Assembly: GCA_949130485.1 (NCBI GenBank)
Contig: OX422190.1
Coordinates: 8,687,547 to 8,751,546, forward strand
Length of the DNA stretch: 64,000 nucleotides
From: Agelas oroides
Lineage: Eukaryota > Porifera > Demospongiae > Agelasida > Agelasidae
Reading direction: 5' to 3'
The position numbers and the translations under genes were made by a program. Below are positions 43,901 to 58,900 of this stretch, piece after piece. The notes under the pieces were generated by a model. The model was not told where the DNA came from and did no database searches. It worked only from the letters and a program-made list of their open reading frames with translations. Positions within the stretch are counted from its first letter, which is position 1. Each line of letters opens with the position of its first letter.

Positions 43901-46900
43901 TACAGGCCGACTAATATCTCCGTTCCCAGCATCGCAGTACAGTGCCTTCAATGGAAAATCGCGTACATTCGCGACTAATCCTAGCTCGGTTCAAAGGTTG
44001 CACTAATGCAAGGTGCATATTATCAAGAAGCTATGGGCATGAAGAGTTTGTAAATTGAAACCCTTTCTCGGTGCAAAAGGCGCACAAATCTGTACAGGCC
44101 GGCCAATAATCTCCGTTCCCTGCATCGCAGTATAGTGCCGTAAATGGAAATTCGCGTACATTCGCGACTATTCCTAGCTCGGTACAAAGGTTGCACTATT
44201 GCAAGGTTCTTATTATCAAGAAGTAATGGGCATGAAAAGTTTTAAAATGTAAACCATTTCTCGGTGCAAAAGGCGCTCAAAGCTGTACAGACCGGCCAAT
44301 ATCTCCGTTCCCAGCATCGCCGCATAGTGCCATCAATGGAAATTCTAATCCTAGCTTGGTACAAAGGTTGCACTAATGCAAGGTGCATACTATGAAGAAG
44401 CTATGGGCATGAAGAGCTTTAGAATGCAAATTATTTCTCGGTGCAAAAGGCGCACAAAGGTGTACAGGCCGACCAATCTCTCCGTTCCCTGCATCGCAGT
44501 ATAGTGCCGTCAATGGAAATTAGCGTACATTCGCGACTAATCCTAGCTCGGTTCAAAGGTTGCACTAATGCAAGGTGCATATTATCAAGAAGCTATGGGC
44601 ATGAAGACTTTATAAATTGAAACCCTCTCTGGGTGCAAAAGGCGCACAAAGGTGTTCAGGCCGACTAATATCTCCGTACCCAGCATCGCAGTACAGTGCC
44701 GTCAATGGAAATTCGCATATATTCGCGACTAATCCTAGCTCGGTTCAAAGGTTGCACTAATGCAAGGTGCATATTATCAAGAAGCTATGGGCATGAAGAC
44801 TTTATAAATTGAAACCCTTTCTCGGTGCAAGAGGCGCACAATGCTGTACAGGCCGGCCAATATCTCCGTTCCTTGCATCGCAGTATAGGGCCGTAAATGG
44901 AAATTCGAGTACATTCGCGACTAATCCTAGCTCGGTACAAAGGTTGCACTAAAGCATGGTGCATATTATCAAGAAGCTATGGGCATGAAGAGTTTACAAA
45001 TGGAAACCCTTTCTAGGTGCAAAAGGCGCTCAAAGGTACACAGGCCGACCAATATCTCCGTTCCCTACATCGCAGTACAGTGCCGTCAATGGAAATTCGC
45101 GTATATCCGCGACTAATCCTAGCTCGGTTCAAAGGTTGCACTAAAGCAAGGTGCATATTATCAAGAAGCTATGGGCATGAAGAGTTAATAAATGGAAACC
45201 CTTTCTCGGTGCAAGAGGCGAACAAGGTTGTACAGGCCGACCAATATCACCGTTCCCTGCATCAAAGTATAGTGCCGTCAATGGAAATTCGCGTATATCC
45301 GCGACTAATCCTAGCTCGGTTCAAAGGTTGCACTAAAGCACGGTGCATATTATCAAGAAGCTATGGGCATTAAGAGTTTACAAATGGAAACCCTTTCTAG
45401 GTGCAAAAGGCGCTCAAAGGTACACAGGCCGACCAATATCTCCGTTCCCTACATCGCAGTACAGTGCCGTCAATGGAAATTCGCGTATATCCGCGACTAA
45501 TCCTAGCTCGGTTCAAAGGTTGCACTAAAGCAATGTGCATATTATCAAGAAGCTATGGGCATGAAGAGTTAATAAATGGAAACCCTTTCTCGGTGCAAGA
45601 GGCGAACAAGGTTGTACAGGCCGACCAATATCACCGTTCCCTGCATCAAAGTATAGTGCCGTCAATGGAAATTCGCGTATATCCGCGACTAATCCTAGCT
45701 CGGTTCAAAGGTTGCACTAAAGCACGGTGCATATTATCAAGAAGCTATGGGCATGAAGAGTTTACAAATGGAAACCCTTTCTAGGTGCAAAAGGCGCACA
45801 AAGGTGCACAGGCCGACCAATATCGCCGTTCCCTACATCGCAGTACATTGACGTCAATGGAAATTTGCGTGCATTCGCGACAAATCCTAGCTGGGTACAA
45901 AGGTTGCACTAATGCAAGGTGCATATTATTAAGAAGCTATGGACATGATGAGTTTAAAAATGCAAACCCTTTCTCGGTGCAAAAGGCGCACAAAGTTGTA
46001 CAGGCCGACCAATATCTCCGTTCCTTGCATCGCGTTATATATAGTGCCGTCAATTGAAATTCGCGTACATTCGCGGCTAATCCTAGCTCGGTTCAAATGT
46101 TGCAGTAATGCAAGGTGCATATTATCAAGAAGCTATGGGCATGAAGAGTTTATAAATTGAAACCATCTCTGGGTGCAAAAGGCGCACAAAGGTGTTCAGG
46201 CCGACTAATATCTCCGTACCAAGCATCGCAGTACAGTGCCGTCAATGGAAATTCGCGTACATTCGCGACTAATCCTTGCTCGGTACAAAGGTTGCACTCA
46301 TGCAAGGTGCATATTATCAAGAAGCTATGGGCATGAAGAGTTTATAAATTGAAACCCTTTCTCGGTGCAAAAGGCGCACAATGCTGTACAGGCCGGCCAA
46401 TATCACCGTTCTCTGCATCGCAGTATAGTTCAGTCAATGGAAATTCGCGTACATTCGCAACTAATCCTAGCTCGGTACAAAGGTTGCACTAATCCAAGAT
46501 TCATATTATCAAGAAGCTATGGGCATGAAGAGTTTAAAAATGCAAACCCTTTCTGGGTGCAAAAGACACACAAAGCTGTACAGGCCGGCCAATATCACCG
46601 TTCCCTGCATCGCATTATAGTTCAGTCAATGGAAATTCGCGTACATTCGCAACTAATCCTAGCTCGGTACAAAGGTTGCACTAAACCAAGGTGCATATTA
46701 TCAAGATGATATGGGGATGAAGAGTTTAAAAATGGAAACCCTTCCTCGGTGCAAAAGACGCACAAAGCTGTACAGGACGGGCAATATCTACGTCCCCTGC
46801 ATCGCTGTATGGTGCCGTCAATGGAAATTCGCGTTCATTCTCGACTAATCCCAGCTCGGTACAAAGGTTGAACTAAAGAAAGATGCATATTATCAAGAAG

Positions 46901-49900
46901 CTATGGGCATGAAGAGTTTTAAAATTGAAACCCTCTCTGGGTGCAAAAGGCCCACAAAGTTGTACAGGCCGACTAATATCTCCGTTCCCAGCATCGCAGT
47001 ACAGTGCCTTCAATGGAAAATCGCGTACATTCGCGACTAATCCTAGCTCGGTTCAAAGGTTGCACTAATGCAAGGTGCAAATTATCAAGAAGCTATGGGC
47101 ATGATGAGTTTAAAAATGCAAACCCTTTCTCGGTGCAAAAGGCGCACAAAGTTGTACAGACCGGCCAATATCACCATTCCCTGCATCGCAGTATAGGTCC
47201 GTCAATGGAAATTCGCGTACATTCGCGACTAATCCTAGCTCGGTACAAAGGTTGCACTCATGCAAGGTGCATATTATCAAGAAGCTATGGGCATGAAGAG
47301 TTTATAAATTGAAACCCTTTCTCGGTACAAAAGGCGCACAAAGCTGTACAGGCCGGCCAATATCTCCGTTCTTTGCATCGCAGTATAGGGCCGTCAATGG
47401 AAATTCGCGTACATTCGCGACTAATCCTAACTCGGTACAAAGGTTGAACTAATGCAAGGTGCATATTATCAAGAGGCTATGGGCATGAAGAGTTTATAAA
47501 TTGAAACCCTTTCTCGGTGCAAAAGGCGCACAAAGCTGTACAGGCCGGCCAATATCTCCGTTCTCTGCATCGCAGTTTAGGGCCGTCAATGGAAACTCGC
47601 GTACATTCGCGACTAATCCTAGGTCGGTACAAAGGTTGCACTATTGCAAGGTGCATATTATCAAGAAGCTATGGGCATGATGAGTTTAAAAATGCTAACC
47701 CTTTCTCGGTGCAAAAGGCGCACAAAGTTGTACAGGCCGGCCAATATCTCCGTTCCTTGCATCGCGGTATATATAGTGTCGTCAATGGAAATTCACGTAC
47801 ATTCGCGGATAATCCTAACTCGGTTGAAATGTTGCACTAATGCAAGGTGCATATTATCAAGAAGCAATGGGCATGAAGAGTTTAAAAATTGAAACCCTTT
47901 CTCGGTGTAAAAGGCGCACAAAGGTGTACAAGCCGACCAATATCACCGTTCCCCGCACCGCAGATTTGTGCCATCAATGGAAATTCGCGTACATTCGCGA
48001 CTAATCCTTGATCGGTACAAAGGTTGCACTCATGCAAGTTGCATATTATCAAGAAGCTATCGGCATGTACAGTTTAAAAATTGAAACCCTTTCTCGGTGC
48101 AAAAGGCGCACAAAGGTGTACAAGCCGGCCAATATTACTGTTCACTGCATCGCAGTATAGTGCCATCAATGGAAATTCGCGTACATTCGCGACTAATCCT
48201 TGCTCGGTACAAAGGTTGCACTCATGCAAGGTGCATATTATCAAGAAGCTATGGGCATGAAGAGCTTATAAATTGAAACCCTTTCTCGGTGCAAAAGGCG
48301 CACAATGCTGTACAGGCCGGCCAATATCTCCGTTCACTGCATCGCAGTATAGGGCCGTCAATGGAAATTCGCGTATATTCGCGACTAATCCTAGTTCGGT
48401 ACAAAGGTTGCACTAATGCAAGGTGCTTATTATCAAGAAGTAATGGGCATGAAGAGGTTAAAAATGAAAAACATTTCTCGGTGCAAAAGACGCACAAATC
48501 TGTACAGACCGGCCGATATCACTGTTCCCAGCATCGCAGTATAGTTCAGTCAATGGGAATTCGCGTATATTCGCAACTAATCCTAGCTCGGTACAAAGGT
48601 TGCATTAATCCAAGGTTCATATTATCAAGATGATATGGGCATGAAGAGTTTAAGAATGGAAGCCCTTCCTCGGTGCAAAAGACGCACAAAGCTGTACCGG
48701 ACGGGTAATATATCCGTTCCCTGCATCGCTGTATGGTGCCGTCAATGGAAATTCGCGTTCATTCTCGACTAATCCCAGCTCGGTACAAAGGTTGCACTAA
48801 AGAAAGGTGCATATTATCAAGAAGCTATGGGCATGAAGAGTTTTAAAATTGAAACCCTCTCTGGGTGCAAAAGGCGCACAAAGTTGTACAGGCCGACTAA
48901 TATCTCCGTTCCCAGCATAGCAGTACAGTGCCGTCAATGGAAAATCGCGTACATTCGCGACTAATCATAGCTCGGTTCAAAGGTTGCACTCATGCAAGGT
49001 GCATATTATCGAGAAGCTATGGGCATGAAGAGTTTGTAAATTGAAACCCTTTCTCGGTGCAAAAGGCGCACAAAGCTGTACAGGCCGGCCAATATCTCCG
49101 GTCCCTGCATCGCAGTATAGTTCAGTCAATGTAAATTCGCGTACATTCGCAACTAATCCTAGCTCGGTACAAAGGTTGCACTAATGCAAGGTTCATATTA
49201 TCAAGAAGCTATGGGCATGAAGAGTTTAAAAATGCAAACCCTTTCTGGTTGCAATAGACGCACAAAGCTGTACAGGCCGGCCAATATCACCGTTCCCTGC
49301 ATCGCAGTATAGTTCAGTCAATGGAAATTCGCGTACATTCGCAACTAATCCTAGCTCGGTACAAAGGTTGCACTAAACCAAGGTGCATATTAAGAAGATG
49401 ATATGGGATAAATTGAAACCCTTTCTCGGTGTAAAAGGCGCACAAAGGTGCACAGGCCGACCAATACCTCCGTTCTCTACATCGCAGTACAGTGCCGTCA
49501 GTGGAAATTTGCGTGCATTCGTGACAAATCCTAGCTGGGTACAAAGGTTGCACTAATGCAAGGTGCATATTATCAAGAAACTATGGGCATGATGAGTTTA
49601 AAAATGCAAACCCTTTCTCGGTGCAAAAGGCGCACAAAGTTGTACAGGCCGGCCAATATCTCCGTTCCTTTCATCGCGGTATATATAGTGCCGTCAATGG
49701 AAATTCGCGTACATTCGCGGCTAATCCTAGCTCGGTTCAAAGGTTGCACTGAAGGAAGGTGCATATTATCAAGAAGCTATGGGCATGAAGAGTTTAAAAA
49801 TTGAAACCCTTTCTCGGTGCTAAAGGCGCACAAAGGTGTACAGGCCGGCAAATATCACTGTTCGCTGCATCGCAGAATAGTTCAGTCAATGGAAATTCGC

Positions 49901-52900
49901 GTACATTCGCAACTAATCCTAGCTCGGTACAAAGGTTGCACTAAACCAAGGTGCATATTAAGAAGATGATATGGGATAAATTGAAACCCTTTCTCGGTGT
50001 AAAAGGCGCACAAAGGTGCACAGGCCGACCAATACCTCCGTTCTCTACATCGCAGTACAGTGCCGTCAGTGGAAATTTGCGTGCATTCGTGACAAATCCT
50101 AGCTGGGTACAAAGGTTGCACTAATGCAAGGTGCATATTATCAAGAAACTATGGGCATGATGAGTTTAAAAATGCAAACCCTTTCTCGGTGCAAAAGGCG
50201 CACAAAGTTGTACAGGCCGGCCAATATCTCCGTTCCTTTCATCGCGGTATATATAGTGCCGTCAATGGAAATTCGCGTACATTCGCGGCTAATCCTAGCT
50301 CGGTTCAAAGGTTGCACTAATGCAAGGTGCATATTATCAAGAAGCAATGGGCGTGAAGAGTTTAAAAATTGAAACCCTTTCTCGGTGCAAAAGGCGCACA
50401 AAAGTGTACAGGCCGACAAATATCACAGTTCCCTGCATCGCAGTATAGTGCCATCAATGGAAATTCGCGTATATTCGCGACTAATCTTAGCTCGGTTCAA
50501 AGGTTGCACTAATGCAAGGTGCATATTATCAAGAAGCTAAGGGCATGAAGAGTTTAAAAATTGAAACCCTTTCTCGGTGCAAAAGGCGCACAAAGGTGTA
50601 CAGGCTGGCCAATATCACTGTTCACTGCATCGCAGTATAGTGCCATCAATGGAAATTCGCGTAAATTCGTGACTATTCCTTGCTCGGTTCAAAGGTTGCA
50701 CTAATGCAAGGTGCATATTATCAAGAAGCTATGGGTATGAAGAGTTTAAAAATGCACACCCTTTCAGGATGCAAAAGACGCACAAAGCTGTACAGGCCGG
50801 CCAATATCACCGTTCCCTGCATCGCAGTATAGTTCAGTCAATGGAAATTCGCGTACATTCGCAACAAATCCTAGCTCGGTACAAAGGTTGCACTAAACCA
50901 AGGTGCATATTAACAAGATGATATGGGATAAATTGAAACCCTTTCTCGGTGCAAAAGGCGCACAAAGGTGCACAGGTCGACCAATACCTCCGTTCACTAC
51001 ATCGCAGTACAGTGCCGTCAGTGGAAATTTGCGTGCATTCGTGACAAATCCTAGCTGGGTACAAAGGTTGCACTAATGCAAGGTGCATATTATCAAGAAG
51101 CTATGGGCATGATGAGTTTAAAAATGCAAACCCTTTCTCGGTGCAAAAGGCGCACAAAGTTGTACAGGCCGGCCAATATCTCCGTTCCTTTCATCGCGGT
51201 ATATATAGTGCCGTCAATGGAAATTCGCGTACATTCGCGGCTAATCCTAGCTCGGTTCAAAGGTTGCACTAATGCAAGGTGCATATTATCAAGAAGCTAT
51301 GGGAATGAAGAGTTTAAAAATTGAAACCCTTTCTCGGTGCAAAAGGCGCACAAAGGTGTACAGGCTGGCCAATATCACTGTTCACTGCATCGCAGTATAG
51401 TGCCATCAATGGAAATTCGCGTACATTCGCGACTATTCCTTGCTCGGTTCAAAGGTTGCACTAATGCAAGGTGCATATTATCAAGAAGCTATAGGCATGA
51501 AGAGTTTAAAAATTGAAACCCTTTCTCGGTGCAAAAGGTGCACAAAGGTGTACAGGCTGGCCAATATCACTGTTCACTGCATCGCAGTATAGTGCCATCA
51601 ATGGAAATTCGCGTACATTCTCGACTATTCCTTGCTCGGTTCAAAGGTTGCACTATTGCAAGGTTCATATTATCAAGAAGCTATGGGCATGAAGAGTTTA
51701 AAAATGCAAACCCTTTCTGGGTGCAAAAGACGCACAAAGCTGTACAGGCCGGCCAATATCACCGTTCCCTGCATCGCAGTATAGTTCAGTCAATGGAAAT
51801 TCGCGTACATTCGCAACTAATCCTAGCTCGGTACAAAGGTTGCACTAATGCAAGGTTCATATTATCAAGAAGCTATGGGCATGAAGAGTTTAAAAATGCA
51901 AACCCTTTCTGGGTGCAAAAGACGCACAAAGCTGTACAGGCCGGCCAATATCACCGTTCCCTGCATCGCAGTATAGTTCAGTCAATGGAAATTCGCGTAC
52001 ATTCGCAACTAATCCTAGCTCGGTACAAAGGTTGCACTAAACCAAGGTGCATATTATCAAGATGATATGGGCATGAAGAGTTTAAAAATGGAAACCCTTC
52101 CTCGGTACAAAAGACGCATTAAGCTGTACAGGACGTGCAACATCTCCCTTCCCTGCAACGCTGTATGGAGCGGTCAATGGAAATTCGCGAACATTCGCGA
52201 CTAATCCTTGCTCGGTACAAAGTTTGCACTCATGCAAGGTTCATATTATCAAGAATCTATGGGCATGAAGAGTTTAAAAATTGAAACCCTTTCACGGTGC
52301 AAAAGGCGCACAAAGGTGTACAGGCAGGCCAATATCACTGTTCACTTCATCGCAGTATAGTGCCATCAATGGAAATTCGGGTACATTCGCGACTAATCCT
52401 AGCTCGGTACAAAGGTTGCACTCATGCAAGGTGCATATTATCAAGAAGCTATGGGCATGAAGAGTTTATAAATGGAAACCCTTTCTAGGTGCAAAAGGCG
52501 CACAAAGTTGTACAGGACGACCAATATCTCGGTTCCCTGCATCGCCGCTTAGTGCCGTAAATGGAAATTGACGTACATTCGCGACTAATCCTATCTCGGT
52601 CCAAAGGTTGCACTAAACCAAGGTGCATATTATCAAGAAGCTATGGGCATGAAGAGCTTAAAAATTGGAACCCTTTATCTGTGCAAAAGGCGAACAAAGG
52701 TGTACAGGCCGGCCAATATCACCGATCCTTGCATCGCAGTATAGTACCGTCAATGGAAATTCGCGTACATTCGCGACTAATCCTAACTCGGTACAAAGGT
52801 TGCACTAATGCAAGGTGCATATTATCAAGAAGCTATGGGCATGAAGAGTTTATAAATTGGAACCCTTTCTCGGTGCAAAAGGTGCACAAAGCTATACAGG

Positions 52901-55900
52901 CCGGCCAATATCTCCGTTCTCTGCATCGCAGTATAGGGCCGTCAATGGAAATTCGCGTACATTCGCGACTAATCCTAGCTCGGTACAAAGGTTGCACTAA
53001 TGCAACGTGCTTATTATCACGATGTAATGGGCATGAAGAGTTTAAAAATGAAAACCCTTTCTCGGTGCAAAAGACGCACAAAGCTGTACAGGCCGGCCAA
53101 TATCACCGTTCCCTGCATCGCAGTATAGTTCAGTCAATGGAAATTCGCGTACATTCGCAACTAATCCCAGCTCGGTACAAAGGTTGCACTAAACCAAGGT
53201 GCATATTATCAAGATGATATGGGCATGAAGAGTTTAAAAATGGAAACCCTTCCTCGGTACAAAAGACGCACAAAGCTGTACAGGACGTGCAACATCTCCC
53301 TTCCCTGCAACGCTGTATGGTGCCGTCAATGGGAATTGGCGTTCATTCTCGACTAATTATAGCTCGGTACAAAGATTGCACTAAAGAAAGGTGCATATTA
53401 TCAAGAAGCTATGGGCATGAAGAGTTTTAAAATTGAAACCCTCTCTGGGTGCAAAAGGCGTACAAAGGTGTACAGGCCGACTAATATCTCCGTTCCCAGC
53501 ATCGCAGTACAGTGCCGTCAATGGAAAATCGCGTACATTCGCGACAAATCCTAGCTCGGTTCAAAGGTTGCACTCATGCAAGGTGCATATTATCAAGAAG
53601 CTATGGGCATGAACAGTTTAAAAATGAAAACCCTTTCTCGGTGCAATTGACGCACAAATCTGTACAGGCCTGCCAATATCACCGTTCCCTGCATCGCAGT
53701 ATAGTTCAGTCAATGGAGATTCGCGTACATTCGCGACTAATCCTAGCTCGGTACAAAGGTTGCACTAATGCAAGGTTCATATTATCAAGAAGCTATGGGA
53801 ATGAAGAGTTTAAAAATGCAAACCCTTTCTGGGTGCAAAAGGCGCACAAAGTTGTACAGGCCGACCAATATCTCCGTTCCATGCATCGCCGTATAGTGCC
53901 GTAAATGGAAATTCACGTATATTCTAGACTAATCCTAGCTCGGTACAAAGGTTGCACTAATGCAAGGTGCTTATTATCAAGAAGTAATGGGATTGAAGAG
54001 TTTAAAAATGTAAACCATTTCTCGGTGCAAAGGTCGCTCAAAGCTGTACAGACCGGCCAATATTTCCGTTCCTTGCATCGCCGCATAGTGCCTTCAATGG
54101 AAATTCTAATCCTAGCTCGGTACAAAGGATGCACTAATGCAAGGTGCATATTATGAAGAAGCTATGGGCATGAAGAGCTTTAAAATGCAAATTATTTCTC
54201 GGTGCAAAAGGCGCACACAGGTGTACAAGCCGACCAATATCTCCGTTCCCAGCATCGCAGTTTAGGGCCGTCAATGGAAATTCGCGTACATTCGCGACTA
54301 ATCCTAGCTCGGTACAAAGGTTGCACTAATGCAAGGTGCTTATAATCAAGAAGTAATGGGCATGAAGAATATAAAAAGGAAAACCCTTTCTCGGTGCAAA
54401 AGACGCACAAAGCTGTACAGGCCGGCCAATATCACCGTTCCCTGCATCGCAGTATAGTTCAATCAATGGAAATTCGCGTACATTCGCAACTAATCCTAGC
54501 TCGGTACAAAGGTTGCACTAATGCAAGGTTCATATTATCAAGAAGCTATGGGCATGAAGAGTTTAAAAATGCAAACCCTTTCTGGGTGCAAAAGACGCAC
54601 AAAGCTGTACAGGCCGGCCAATATCACCGTTCCCTGCATCGCAGTATAGTTCAGTCAATGGAAATTCTCGTACATTCGCAACTAATCCTAGCTCGGTACA
54701 AAGGTTGCACTAAACCAAGGTGCATATTATCAAGATGATATGGGCATGAAGAGTTTAAAAATGGAAACCCTTCCTCGGTACAAAAGACGCACAAAGCTGT
54801 ACAGGACGTGCAACATCTCCCTTCCCGCAACGCTGTATGGAGCCGTCAATGGAAATTCGCGTACATTCGCGACTAATGCTAACTCGGTACAAAGGTTGCA
54901 CTAATGCAAGGTGCATATTATCAAGAAGCTATGGGCATGAAGAGTTTATAAATTGGAACCCTTTCTCGGTGAAAAAGGTGCACAAAGCTATACAGGCCGG
55001 CCAATATCTCCGTTCTCTGCATCGCAGTATAGGGCCGTCAATGGAAATTCGCGTACATTCGCGACTAATCCTAGCTCGGTACAAAGGTTGCACTAATGCA
55101 AGGCGCTTATTATCAAGAAGTAATGGGCATGAAGAGTTTAAAAATGAAAACCCTTTCTCGGTGCAAAAGACGCACAAAGCTGTACAGGCCGGCCAATATC
55201 ACCGTTCTCTGCATCGCAGTATAGTTTAGTCAATGGAAATTCGCGTACATTCGCAACTAATCCTAGCTCGGTACAAAGGTTGCACTAATGCAAGGTTCAT
55301 ATTATCAAGAAGCTATGGGCATGAAGAGTTTAAAAATGCAAACCATTTCTGGGTACAAAAGACGCACAAAGCTGTACAGGCCGGCCAATATCACCGTTCC
55401 CTGCATCGCAGTATAGTTCAGTCAATGGAAATTCGCGTACATTCGCAACTAATCCTAGCTCGGTACAAAGGCTGCAGTAAACCAAGGTGCATATTAACAA
55501 GATGATATGGGCATGAAGAGTTTAAAAATGGAAACCCTTCCTCGGTACAAAAGACGCACAAAGCTGTACAGGACGTGCAACATCTCCCTTCCCTGCAACG
55601 CTGTATGGTGCCGTCAATGGAAATTCGCGTTCATTCTCGACTAATCCTAGCTCGGTACAAAGATTGCACTAAAGAAAGGTGCATATTATCAAGAAGCTAT
55701 GGGCATGAAGAGTTTTAAAATTGAAACCCTCTCTGGGTGCAAAAGGCGCACAAAGGTGTACAGGCCGACTAATATCTCCGTTCCCAGCATCGCGTTACAG
55801 TGCCGTCAATGGAAAATCGCGTACATTCGCGACAAATCCTAGCTCGGTTCAAAGGTTGCACTCATGCAAGGTGCATATTATCAAGAAGCTATGGGCATGA

Positions 55901-58900
55901 AGAGTTTAAAAATGAAAACCCTTTCTCGGTACAATTGACGCACAAATCTGTACAGGCCTGCCAATATCACCGTTCTCTGCATCGCAGTATAGTTCAGTCA
56001 ATGGAGATTCGCGTACATTCGCGACTAATCCTAGCTCTTTACAAAGGTTGCACTAATGAAAGGTTCATATTATCAAGAAGCTATGGGCATGAAGAGTTTA
56101 AAAATGCAAACCCTTTCTGGGTGCAAAAGGCGCACAAAGTTGTACAGGCCGACCAATATCTCCGTTCCATGCAGCGCCGTATAGTGCCGAAAATGGAAAT
56201 TCACGTATATTCTAGACTAATCCTAGCTGGGTACAAAGGTTGCACTAATGCAAGGTGCTTATTATCAAGAAGTAATGGGATTGAAGAGTTTAAAAATGTA
56301 AACCATTTCTCGGTGCAAAGGTCGCTCAAAGCTGTACAGACCGGCCAATATTTCCGTTCCTTGCATCGCCGCATAGTGCCTTCAATGGAAATTCTAATCC
56401 TAGCTCGGTACAAAGGATGCACTAATGCAAGGTGCATATTATGAAGAAGCTATGGGCATGAAGAGCTTTCAAATGCAAATTATTTCTCGGTGCAAAAGGC
56501 GCACACAGGTGTACAAGCCGACCAATGTCTCCGTTCCCAGCATCTCAGTATAGTGCCGTCAAGGGAAATTCGCGTACATTCGCGACTAATCCTAGCTCGG
56601 TACAAAGGTTGCACTAAAGAGAGGTGCATATTATCAAGAAGCTATGGGCATGAAGAGTTTACAAATGGAAACCCTTTCTTGGTGCAAAAGGCGCTCAAGG
56701 TGCACAGGCCGACCAACATCTCCGTTCATCGCAGTACAGCGGCGTCAATGGAAATTCGCGTGCATTCGCGACAAATCCTAGCTGGGTACAAAGGTTGCAC
56801 TAATGCAAGGTGCATATTATCAAGAAGCTATGGGCATGATAAGTTTAAAAATGCACACCCTTTCTCGGTGCAAAAGGCGCACAAAGTTGTACAGACCGGC
56901 CAATATCACCGTTCCCTGCATCGCAGTATAGGTCGGTCAATGGTAATTCGCGTACATTCGCGACTAATCCCAGCACGGTACAAAGGTTGCACTAAAGCAA
57001 GGTGCATATTATCAAGAAACTATGGGCATGAAGAGTTCAAAAATGGAAATCCTTTCTCTGTGCAAAAGGCGCACAAAGCTGTACAGGCCGGCCAATGTCA
57101 CCGTTCCCTGCATCGCAGTATAGTTCAGTCAATGGTAATTCACGTACATTCTAGACTAATCCTAGCTCGGTACAAAAGTTGCACTAATGCAAGGTGCTTA
57201 TTATCAAGAAGTAATGGGATTGAAGAGTTTAAAAATGTAAACCATTTCTCGGTGCAAAAGGCGCTCAAAGCTGTACAGGCCGGCCAATATTTCCGTTCCT
57301 TGCATCGCCGCATAGTGCCATCAAAGGAAATTCTAATCCTAGCTCGGTACAAAGGTTGCACTAATGCAAGGTGCATATTATGAAGAAGCTATGGGCATGA
57401 AGAGCTTTAAAATGCAAATTATTTCTCGGTGCAAAAGGCGCACAAAGGTGTACAAGCCGACCAATATCTCCGTTCCCAGCATCTCAGTATAGTGCCGTCA
57501 AGGGAAATTCGCGTACATTCGCGACTAATCCTAGCTCGGTACAAAGGTTGCACTAAAGGGAGGTGCATATTATCAAGAAGCTATGGGCATGAAGAGTTTA
57601 CAAATGGAAACTCTTTCATGGTGCAAAAGGCGCACAAAGGTGCACAGTCCGACCAATACCTCTGTTCCCTACATCGCATTACAGTGCCATCAATGGAAAT
57701 TTGCGTGCATTCGCGACAAATCCTAGCTGGATACAAAGGTTGCACTAATGCAAGGTGCATATTATCAAGAAGCTATGGGCATGATGTGTTTAAAAATGCA
57801 AACCCTTTCTCGGTGCAAAAGTCGCACAAAGTTGTACTGGCCGGCCAATATCTCCGTTCCTTGCATCGCGGTATATAGTGCCGTCAATGGAAATTCGTGT
57901 ACATTCGCAGCTAATCCCAGCTCGATTCAAAGGTTGCACTAATGCAAGGTGCATATTATCAAGAAGAAATGGGCATGAAGAGGTTAAAAATGAAAACCCT
58001 TTTTCGGTGCAAAATATGCACAATTATGTACAGGCCGGCCAATATCACCATTCCCTGCTTCGCAGTACAGTGCCGTCAATGGAAATTCGCGTACATTCTC
58101 GACCAATCCTAGCTCGGTTCAAAGGTTGCACTAATGCAAGGTGAATATCATCAAGAAGCAATGGGCATGAAGAGTTTAAAAATTGAAACCCTTTCTCGGT
58201 GCAAAAGGCGCACAAAGGTGTACAGGCCTACTAATATCACCGTTCCCTGCATCGCAGTATAGTGCCGTCAATGGAAATTCGCGTACATTCGCGACTAATC
58301 CTAGCTCGGTTCAAAGGTTGCACTAAAGCAAGGTGCATATTATCAAGAAGCTATGGGCATGAAGAGTTTACAAATGGAAACCCTTTCGTGGTGCAAAAGG
58401 CGCGCAAAGTTGCACAAGCCGACCAATATCTCCGTTCCCTACATAGCAGTACAGTGCCGTCAATGGAAATTCGTGTACATTCGCAGCTAATCCCAGCTCG
58501 ATTCAAAGGTTGCACTAATGCAAGGTGCATATTATCAAGAAACTAGGGGCATGAAGAGTTTAAAAATGGAAACCCTTTCTGGGTGCAAAAGACGCACAAA
58601 TCTGTACAGGCCGGCCAATATCACCGTTCCCTGCATCGCAGTATAGATCAGTCAATGGAAATTCGCGTACATTCGCAACTAAACCTAGCTCGGTACAAAG
58701 GTTGCACTAAACCAAGGTGCATATTAACAAGATGATATGGGCATGAAGAGTTTAAAAATGGAAACCCTCTCTGGGTGCAAAAGGCGCACAAAGGTGTACA
58801 GGCCGACTAATATCTCCGTTCCCAGTACCGCAGTACCGTGCCGTCAATGGAAAATCGCGCACATTCGCGACAAATCCTTGCTCGGTTCAAAGGTTGCACT

